This document shows positions 59,157 to 64,000 of a stretch of 64,000 bases of DNA, piece by piece. Every line of letters starts with the position of its first letter. Positions within the stretch are counted from its first letter, which is position 1. The translations under genes were made by a program, and so were the position numbers. The notes below the pieces were generated by a model. The model ran no database searches. It had not been told where the DNA came from and was given only the letters and a program-made list of their open reading frames with translations. Source of the stretch: a virus; the IMG/VR virus record IMGVR_UViG_3300023184_000048, positions 1 through 64,000 of that record; one strand, given 5' to 3'.

Positions 59157-59795
59157 ATAAATCCATTTAAACCCTTTGTGGGTTTTCTTTCTTCCCCGAC
59201 AGCAATGAACAATCATACTATGCATTGTCCCTAATTCATTACAGCATTCTTGAATAGAATTCCATTCTTTGATGAAAGAATTATCCAGTGTGAGTTGATG
59301 AATTTTTCTAGTTTTTGGTATTATATGATTCATACCTCTTCTCTTTAGAAATATTAGTTGACTCAATGATAAAGTCTTACCTTTATGGCTAATTGACATT
59401 TTATTTTTGGTTTCCGTGGAGTGTTTTTTGCCTATCATCTTTATTCGTTGATCTTCTGGCATTTTTCCTTTTATATAGTCGGCACCCACACCACCATCAG
59501 AAAAATTCACCAGAGTCCCCTCATTTGTATTCCTCTTTCCATATAGTTTAATAAAGTCTGTTTCTTTTGAAGAGATTTCGTCTTTTGAAAGATTTATACA
59601 CATGATTTCAACTTCATAAGCAGTTTTTGAGGTTATACTGTTCCAGAAAGCACTCCTACCTCTTGTTTCAAACGCTCTTTTAAATCTTTTATTTTCATTT
59701 TTAGCACTAACACCAACATAAAAAACTTCATTGGTGTCTAATCTAATGTGACGATACAAATATCCAGTATTTTGATTATCCCTTTTCAATTTCAT
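59127..59795 (-). CDS. GIY-YIG homing endonuclease with NUMOD3 and NUMOD1
   Basis: 222 residues. GYLYRHIRLDTNEVFYVGVS is the GIY-YIG motif, nearly the same as in the gene at 42548, with KETDFIKLYGKRNTNEGTLVNFSDGG following. KHSTETKNKMSISHKGKT is NUMOD3-like. The C-terminus (IHQLTLDNSFIKEWNSIQECCNELG...CCRGRKKTHKGFKW) is a NUMOD1 helix-turn-helix. It overlaps the convergent phosphoesterase gene by 30 nt and the HTH gene upstream by 4 nt. Confidence 0.92.
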   Translation of the reverse strand: MKLKRDNQNTGYLYRHIRLDTNEVFYVGVSAKNENKRFKRAFETRGRSAFWNSITSKTAYEVEIMCINLSKDEISSKETDFIKLYGKRNTNEGTLVNFSDGGVGADYIKGKMPEDQRIKMIGKKHSTETKNKMSISHKGKTLSLSQLIFLKRRGMNHIIPKTRKIHQLTLDNSFIKEWNSIQECCNELGTMHSMIVHCCRGRKKTHKGFKWIYSDSDSFSQS

Positions 59796-60007
59796 TGTTC
59801 ATCATCCTTTCTAATGATATAACCTTTACTTTTAAGAATATCACTTATATTAATCCAAATATCCTCATCTTCTTTAAAATTATTACTAATATAAATAGTT
59901 CCATTCTCTAGCTGAGATGCTTCAGGTATCAACCCTTGTTTGAAATGATTGTAAGCTGTTCTATAAGTTATTCCCTTCTCCTTCGCGTAATCCGATAATT
60001 TCATCAT
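59792..60007 (-). CDS. Small MerR/IS607-type HTH protein
   Basis: 71 residues. KLSDYAKEKGITYRTAYNHFKQGLIPEASQLENGTIYI in outline is the N-terminal helix-turn-helix of IS607-family serine recombinases and related excisionase-like proteins, including the G-T-I-x-I wing. The recombinase domain is absent. The late box fits the first of two adjacent Met codons (60007). It shares a transcript and an ATGA overlap with the GIY-YIG gene, so it may direct or control that endonuclease. Confidence 0.7.
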   Translation of the reverse strand: MMKLSDYAKEKGITYRTAYNHFKQGLIPEASQLENGTIYISNNFKEDEDIWINISDILKSKGYIIRKDDEQ

Positions 60008-60012
60008 ATAAT

Positions 60013-60019
60013 TATTTAG
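60013..60019 (-). promoter_or_regulatory. Late-type box CTAAATA (minus)
   Basis: CTAAATA on the minus strand 5 nt before ATG 60007; drives the HTH plus endonuclease pair. Confidence 0.62.
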
Positions 60020-60048
60020 TATATTTTACATATTTTTACATATTTTTC

Positions 60049-60076
60049 TTGAATTAATTAAAAACTAGAATACAAT
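60049..60076 (+). promoter_or_regulatory. Early promoter, ACTAG-spacer family
   Basis: TTGAAT (60049-60054), 16-bp spacer with ATTAAAAACTAG, TACAAT (60071-60076), then 6 nt to ATG 60083. Confidence 0.7.
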
Positions 60077-60082
60077 ACGGCT

Positions 60083-60544
60083 ATGTTAAATCAATTTCAT
60101 AAAAATAATTTGAAAGAGCAATGGGAAATCGATTTGGCTAATGATTTTCCCGAATTTTTCCTAGAACCTTCAGAAGAGGTTTTGAAAATATGGGAGGAAT
60201 ATCATGAGACTGGTGATATGCCTAGAAATAAAGAAGACCTATGCAACCTTAGATATGGTATGGAATTCAGGTCAGGTTGGTCAGGAATTGCTAGAGATCA
60301 TTTTGAATCTATCAGAAAACTTATCCAAAAGGCTAAGGATAATGGACATGATCTGGGTTATAAAGGTTTCATCATCAAACAAAAATGGCACACCTTGAGG
60401 GATCAGAGTGATCTTATTGGAGAAGATCGAAAGTTGTATTATAAGGAATATTCTAATTTGGTGGAAGATCTTTATGATAAATCAACCAAGGTTGATGAAA
60501 AAACAGGAGAACCAATTAATCAAGCTTTTGAACGATTATTTTAA
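60083..60544 (+). CDS. Hypothetical early protein
   Basis: 153 residues, helical, rich in aromatic and charged residues (FPEFFLEPSEEVLKIWEEYHETGDM, GWSGIARDHFESIRKLIQKAKDN). First gene of a unit read from an ACTAG promoter. Unrecognised. Confidence 0.58.
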   Translation: MLNQFHKNNLKEQWEIDLANDFPEFFLEPSEEVLKIWEEYHETGDMPRNKEDLCNLRYGMEFRSGWSGIARDHFESIRKLIQKAKDNGHDLGYKGFIIKQKWHTLRDQSDLIGEDRKLYYKEYSNLVEDLYDKSTKVDEKTGEPINQAFERLF

Positions 60545-60546
60545 TT

Positions 60547-60792
60547 ATGAAAAAGACTTATAGAGGATGTGAAATCTATTCCAACCGCGAAAAGTGCTTA
60601 GGTGGATGGTCGCAAGTTTATTGGGGTGCTTTCGATCTAAAGGATGGGTATCAAATTTCGTGTGATCACACTGAAGGACCAGTGAAAGACGGCGTGTTAT
60701 ATGCTAAGACATCAGTAGATGAATATCTAGATGAATATAAGTCTGATCAAGATAAACATTCTGATCGTTGGTCATCTCTTTATAAATATTAA
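60547..60792 (+). CDS. Hypothetical small early protein
   Basis: 81 residues. MKKTYRGCEIYSNREKCLGGWSQVYWGAFDLKDGYQI is beta-rich, with a helical acidic end. 2 nt after its neighbour. The late promoter of the metalloprotease gene lies over its stop. Unrecognised. Confidence 0.56.
   Translation: MKKTYRGCEIYSNREKCLGGWSQVYWGAFDLKDGYQISCDHTEGPVKDGVLYAKTSVDEYLDEYKSDQDKHSDRWSSLYKY
60781..60788 (+). promoter_or_regulatory. Late promoter box TATAAATA (exact T4 consensus)
   Basis: TATAAATA 5 nt before ATG 60794, inside the last codons of the gene before. Confidence 0.67.
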
Positions 60793-60793
60793 C

Positions 60794-61543
60794 ATGAATT
60801 TTAAAATGTTTTTTGAGAAAAATATTTCTAATCCTCTGAGGAAACAGCAGATCAAAGATGAAGGTGGTTACGAATTTCCAACTTCAGAAAATAAAAGAAC
60901 CAAGATTGATGGAAAGTATCGTAAGATATATGAACACCAAGGAATTCAAGTTTTCTTAGACAGAACAATTACTTCTGATTTCTCACAAAGTTCATATAAT
61001 ATGAGAATGGTGAGATATTCAGTAAATGCTCTTTTAAGAGAATTGAGAGGCATCATTCCTAATAAAAAAGGCAGGATAGTAATTACTGATGTGAGTCAAA
61101 ACCCACTTGTTGGAAATAACATGACTACTGGTAAATCTGGTGGATTTTATCGTGATCGTATTGTTTATATTGATGAGTTTAGTGTGGATGATCCCAACAT
61201 TTGGAAACATGAATATGCTCATTATGTTGCTGATTTGATCCCGAAACAAACTGAGCCGATGTTGTATAAGGCTTATCAAGAATTACTAGATTCTTATTGG
61301 AAAAAGGCTAAGAAGAAGAGAAGACCCAATTTAGAACCAGAAGACCCAAGTTTTGTGGTCAGTGTGATGAAGGCGGAAAATATGAGAAGGAATATTTCTA
61401 AGAAATTGGGATTTCCAAGTTACGGATTAATGAACGAACATGAATTTTTTGCAGTCCTTATAGAAAACTGGAGTTCTCTTAGAAATGATCGAAACACGTA
61501 TAAGTTTAAATCATTAGTGAAAGTTGTTCTTGGTAGATTGTGA
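60794..61543 (+). CDS. Late zinc metalloprotease-like protein
   Basis: 249 residues from ATG 60794, fixed by a perfect late box. Leader MNFKMFFEKNISNPL is of the targeting type. WKHEYAHYVADL at 137-147 is an HExxH zinc motif (His139, Glu140, His143), preceded by a strand RIVYIDEF. NEHEFFAVLIENW at 214-226 supplies a third ligand Glu in the manner of gluzincins and lethal-factor-like proteases. The leader suggests it is packaged or virion-linked and could be delivered to the host. No secretion signal. Confidence 0.65.
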   Translation: MNFKMFFEKNISNPLRKQQIKDEGGYEFPTSENKRTKIDGKYRKIYEHQGIQVFLDRTITSDFSQSSYNMRMVRYSVNALLRELRGIIPNKKGRIVITDVSQNPLVGNNMTTGKSGGFYRDRIVYIDEFSVDDPNIWKHEYAHYVADLIPKQTEPMLYKAYQELLDSYWKKAKKKRRPNLEPEDPSFVVSVMKAENMRRNISKKLGFPSYGLMNEHEFFAVLIENWSSLRNDRNTYKFKSLVKVVLGRL

Positions 61544-61597
61544 TTGACATTTTCAAAATTCGAATTAAATACATTTGAATCATAATTAATATGAGCA

Positions 61598-61792
61598 ATG
61601 AATAACGAAAAATACGAGGCAGTGGTTGGGGCATATACTTTTATGCTTGTGGACGATAATACGATTGAAATCTGGTCTGATGTATCAGCAGCCTATGCTG
61701 ATTCTTTCATTTATCTAAAGAATGGGGAAATAAAGAATAGAAAAGATTTTGACATGGAAATTATGTCTTGGTATTCGAGAAACAGTAATTGA
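61598..61792 (+). CDS. Hypothetical small protein
   Basis: 64 residues, beta-rich start (EAVVGAYTFMLVDDNTIEIWSD) and a helical end. Preceded by a TTGACA at 61544 without a convincing -10, so its promoter is unclear. The next unit's promoter overlaps its stop. Unrecognised. Confidence 0.5.
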   Translation: MNNEKYEAVVGAYTFMLVDDNTIEIWSDVSAAYADSFIYLKNGEIKNRKDFDMEIMSWYSRNSN

Positions 61793-61816
61793 CTTCATTA
61801 AAAACTAGGATATAAT
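61789..61816 (+). promoter_or_regulatory. Early promoter, ACTAG-spacer family
   Basis: TTGACT (61789-61794), 16-bp spacer with ATTAAAAACTAG, TATAAT (61811-61816), then 6 nt to ATG 61823. Confidence 0.74.
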
Positions 61817-61822
61817 GTGGGA

Positions 61823-62023
61823 ATGAAAGACATTAAATTTTCACTTTTTATTGCGCTCACCTTTTGGTCTGCGATCATATCCAATGGCTGTTGGATTTTA
61901 TTCACACAAACTCCAAAGTTAAATCAGTCAGTCTTCATTCTAATATTTTTGGTTACGCTTGGACTATCATTTGCATATGTTATTGTTTTAATTAATAAAT
62001 TTGTAGATGATCTTGGCGAATGA
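61823..62023 (+). CDS. Small two-TM membrane protein
   Basis: 66 residues from ATG 61823; GTG 61817 is in frame but lies within the 6-nt promoter gap. Two hydrophobic helices (FSLFIALTFWSAIISNGCWILF and VFILIFLVTLGLSFAYVIVLI) joined by a short loop. First gene of an early run of eight genes, most of them overlapping or closely spaced, to the window end. Confidence 0.6.
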   Translation: MKDIKFSLFIALTFWSAIISNGCWILFTQTPKLNQSVFILIFLVTLGLSFAYVIVLINKFVDDLGE

Positions 62024-62196
62024 AAATTATCAGAATCATAATAGCAATATTTCGTCTTAACAAGAGAATTGTATGCGAAGAATCCGCAGGCCGTTCGCTT
62101 GTAGATTTCCACGACTATCCAGATACTGAACATAAAACACCATGGCATTTCACGACGCATATCTGCGAAAGATGCCATAAGAAATTCATTATATGA
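62020..62196 (+). CDS. Small His/Cys protein
   Basis: 58 residues, ATGA-coupled on both sides. A basic hydrophobic start (MKIIRIIIAIFRLNKRIVC), then His-rich DFHDYPDTEHKTPWHFTTH and a final CERCHKKF. One zinc site (C...C-x-x-C-H) is plausible. Unrecognised; supported by tight overlaps. Confidence 0.55.
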   Translation: MKIIRIIIAIFRLNKRIVCEESAGRSLVDFHDYPDTEHKTPWHFTTHICERCHKKFII

Positions 62197-62405
62197 AACT
62201 TGAAATAGGAAAAACATATATTACACTTTCGGATTTAGATTACTATCAGTCTTTACAGCCGAAAGGAACCATTGTAAAATACATAGGAACCAAACAAGGG
62301 TCTGAATATAGACCGATATTTTATGTTTTTGAATTTCCAGATGGCAGTAAACGATATATCGGAGATACTGAAGATGATATGAGTCAAGAAGTTCAAGAGT
62401 ATTAA
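62193..62405 (+). CDS. Hypothetical small beta protein
   Basis: 70 residues. KLEIGKTYITLSDLDYYQ, GTIVKYIGTKQGSEYRPIFYVFEFPDGSKRYIGD reads as a small five-strand barrel (SH3-like). Acidic C-terminus. ATGA-coupled to the gene before. Confidence 0.55.
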   Translation: MKLEIGKTYITLSDLDYYQSLQPKGTIVKYIGTKQGSEYRPIFYVFEFPDGSKRYIGDTEDDMSQEVQEY

Positions 62406-62410
62406 TTATT

Positions 62411-62740
62411 ATGAAACCTGAAGAACAACAAATTGTGATTGCCGAGGCTTGCGGGTGGACTGAATTCTGGGAGACGGAACGCCAAGGTTGGCGTTCCCAA
62501 AACCCCGATGGTAGCGGGGACAACTTCCTCCCCGATTATCTGAGCGATCTCAACGCGATGCATGAAGCTGTAAAAACTTTACCGCAAAATATTAAACCGC
62601 GCTACTTTGCATGTCTTTGTTCTGTTGTCTCTGGCGCAATTTCTTTATATGGATATTCAGAAGCAACAGAAGCCACTGCCGCAAAACGCGCAGAAGCATT
62701 CCTCAAGGCCTTAGAACTTTGGGATGAGGCGCATCATTAA
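62411..62740 (+). CDS. Small phage protein, higher-GC codons
   Basis: 109 residues. IAEACGWTEFW, FLPDYLSDLNAMHEAVKTL and a helical Ala/Glu-rich end (AKRAEAFLKALELWDEAHH) match a widely spread phage protein type with the PDYLxDLNAMHEA core, of unknown function. Base composition is clearly richer in G+C than its neighbours, suggesting recent transfer. The last codons overlap a small membrane-peptide gene. Confidence 0.68.
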   Translation: MKPEEQQIVIAEACGWTEFWETERQGWRSQNPDGSGDNFLPDYLSDLNAMHEAVKTLPQNIKPRYFACLCSVVSGAISLYGYSEATEATAAKRAEAFLKALELWDEAHH

Positions 62741-62831
62741 GATAATCTTCGGTTGCATAATCTTATTCGGATGGGTAATCATGGAGGTGATCGAACTACT
62801 ATACAAAACAATTAAGCATGAGAGAAATTAA
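62724..62831 (+). CDS. Possible 35-residue membrane peptide
   Basis: Starts in the end of the gene before and ends 14 nt into the YopX gene. MRRIIKIIFGCIILFGWVIMEVIELL is one basic-ended hydrophobic helix. Fills an otherwise empty 77-bp gap with tight overlaps on both sides. Small size limits confidence. Confidence 0.42.
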   Translation: MRRIIKIIFGCIILFGWVIMEVIELLYKTIKHERN

Positions 62832-63294
62832 ATTTAGAGTCTGGCACAAAAAATATAAGAAGTGGTTGACTGATAACGATTATGGAACTCATGCTTCAAG
62901 TAATTGGATGATGGATGTGTTTACTGGCAAAATCATTGATTTTGTCGATGATAATAATTCATATTCACCTACATTTTATCCGAATTATTATATGGATGCG
63001 CATTGTATCATTGATGAATCCCCATTTGGTGTTCAACAATACACTGGGTTGAAGGATGCAAATGGTGTTGACATTTATGAAGGTGATATCGTAAAAATAA
63101 TATACGATAAAGCAATAGGAGAAGTTTATTTTGATTCTAATTTAGGTGCTTTTAGATTAAAAGATAAAAGCGGTAAATCCTACCCGATTACAACATATAG
63201 ATTTGATGAGACAAATAAACCTATCGGATTGATTAATGTTGCAGATGAAGTAGTTGGAAATATCTTCGAAAACCCTGAACTTTTAAAACAATGA
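62818..63294 (+). CDS. YopX-like protein, copy 3
   Basis: 158 residues, the longest copy. MREIKFRVWHKKYKKWL, GVQQYTGLKDANGVDIYEGDIVKI and EVVGNIFENPELL are the family marks; a VYFDSNLGAFRLKDKSG insertion lies before the end. ATGA-coupled to the next gene. Confidence 0.9.
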   Translation: MREIKFRVWHKKYKKWLTDNDYGTHASSNWMMDVFTGKIIDFVDDNNSYSPTFYPNYYMDAHCIIDESPFGVQQYTGLKDANGVDIYEGDIVKIIYDKAIGEVYFDSNLGAFRLKDKSGKSYPITTYRFDETNKPIGLINVADEVVGNIFENPELLKQ

Positions 63295-63707
63295 ATACAC
63301 AAGTTAAACTAATTATTGCAAACACGCAAACAGATACAGTCTATTTCAATTATGGTGATGATTATTCAGATATTACACGGATAATGATTGAAGATCATTC
63401 TCTATGGGAGGAAGTTGAGGACATTTATGAATTACAAGATTTTGTTGAAGATTATAATCGAAATAACAAGAAGACAGGCAGTTTCGCATTTTTGATAATT
63501 AAAGATGAACAAATTACAGCACAATCAGCAATTGAAAGCATTCGAAAGAAACGAAAAGATATTATTGAAAAAGCTGAAGCCAAAGAAGAAAAGCGTAAAG
63601 AATTGGCGGAAAAGAAAAAAGAAGAAGCTCGTCTTAAAAAATTAGCTAAAACACAAGAGCAAAAAAGGCTTCTTTTCGAACAACTCAAAAAAGAACTCAA
63701 TGAATGA
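63291..63707 (+). CDS. Hypothetical protein with long charged coiled coil
   Basis: 138 residues. The first 75 are a small alpha/beta domain (VKLIIANTQTDTVYFNYGDDY). The last 60 are a continuous Lys/Glu helix (KAEAKEEKRKELAEKKKEEARLKKLAK), an alpha-helical or coiled-coil arm. ATGA-coupled on both sides. Unrecognised. Confidence 0.6.
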   Translation: MNTQVKLIIANTQTDTVYFNYGDDYSDITRIMIEDHSLWEEVEDIYELQDFVEDYNRNNKKTGSFAFLIIKDEQITAQSAIESIRKKRKDIIEKAEAKEEKRKELAEKKKEEARLKKLAKTQEQKRLLFEQLKKELNE

Positions 63708-64000
63708 ATACCCTAGTTATTAGTGATATACATCTTGGAAGCGCAGTTAGTCAAAAAGAAGCAGTCTTGCGCGTTCTCAATCTGGACTTTCAAAAACTCG
63801 TTATTAACGGCGATTTATTCGACAGTTATTCATTCAAGCGATTTGATAAGAAGGATTGGGCGATTCTTTCTAAGATTCGAAAACTCAGCAAATCTCATGA
63901 AGTCATTCTTGTGCATGGCAATCACGATTCGGACGCACAATTTCTGAGTGCCATCACTGGCATGGACTTTGTTGAGAATTACTTAACCGTGATTAACGGC
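63704..64000 (+). CDS. Calcineurin-like metallophosphoesterase, cut by window end
   Basis: The first 99 residues, open to the last base. NTLVISDIHLGSAVSQKEAVL gives the first metal motif (D-x-H), LVINGDLFDSYSFKRFDKKDW the second (GDxxD), and VILVHGNHDSDAQFL the third (GNHD). The order and spacing resemble small LpxH/YfcE-type phosphoesterases. Start by ATGA overlap with the preceding stop. Unlike the HTH-fused copy at 58080 it keeps the full GNHD motif. Confidence 0.85.
   Translation, partial: MNTLVISDIHLGSAVSQKEAVLRVLNLDFQKLVINGDLFDSYSFKRFDKKDWAILSKIRKLSKSHEVILVHGNHDSDAQFLSAITGMDFVENYLTVING

Noticed and set aside
61544-61597. Early promoter before the gene at 61598
   Set aside because: TTGACA is present, but no good -10 at 16-18 bp and no fixed distance to the ATG.
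1-64000. tRNA genes
   Set aside because: No cloverleaf-like sequence with T-arm (GGTTCGAATCC-type) was found by eye; a tRNAscan run would settle it.
1-64000. Bacteroidota-type promoters (TTTG / TAnnTTTG) as a host clue
   Set aside because: No repeated pattern of that kind before genes; the early class is TTGACA/TATAAT-like instead.

Overview
The window is a 64 kb segment of a large, AT-rich, contractile-tailed bacteriophage of the broad T4-like type. The assignment rests on recognisable T4-type replication proteins (gp41 helicase end, gp32, gp45 clamp, gp44 clamp loader, gp61-type primase) and morphogenesis proteins (gp17 terminase, gp18 sheath, gp19 tube, gp25, gp6, gp53, gp48, gp27, a tape measure, probable gp14 and gp16). 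All are divergent from T4. The host cannot be named from the sequence. Early promoters look sigma70-like (TTGACA/TATAAT), and a signal-peptide protein and a twin-arginine-like leader point to a bacterial host with ordinary export systems.

Layout: 1-10.2 kb is a rightward, tightly overlapping replication operon (helicase, DHH-like protein, a degenerate terminase-like ATPase, possible gp59, gp32, clamp, a GIY-YIG homing endonuclease, primase). 10.2-15 kb holds small virion-like proteins and accessory genes, including a YopX-like protein, an ATP-grasp enzyme and a glycosyltransferase. 15-27.6 kb is a leftward block of fibre and adhesin-like structural genes. 27.8-28.9 kb carries the clamp loader. 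29-53.5 kb is the main morphogenesis region: internal head-type proteins, baseplate wedge, a chymotrypsin-fold protease, neck, acidic core protein, terminase, sheath, tubes, tape measure and hub. 53.5-64 kb is accessory: small early genes, TerS candidate, a secreted discoidin/Fn3 protein, two metallophosphoesterases, a homing endonuclease paired with an IS607-type HTH protein, and a zinc metalloprotease.

Regulation is the most striking part. About 28 genes are preceded by a T4-late-like box (TTAAATA, CTAAATA or TATAAATA) that almost always ends exactly 5-6 nt before the start codon, including three GTG starts. T4 late transcription starts about 6 nt after this box, so the late mRNAs should be leaderless or nearly so. 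A separate family of five promoters (TTGAC-N16/17-TATAAT with an invariant ATTAAAAACTAG in the spacer) also places the -10 box 6 nt before ATG in three cases and 9 nt in a fourth. Most genes lack a clear Shine-Dalgarno sequence. A phage built systematically on leaderless first cistrons in both expression classes is the candidate undescribed system here.

The genes form one infection programme: replication proteins with co-expressed small genes, then sigma-factor/clamp-dependent late transcription (the clamp is present; the late sigma factor is not in this window) of head, neck, tail and fibre genes. Two genes show damage: a small membrane protein has an in-frame TGA, and a terminase-like ATPase has lost its Walker A lysine.
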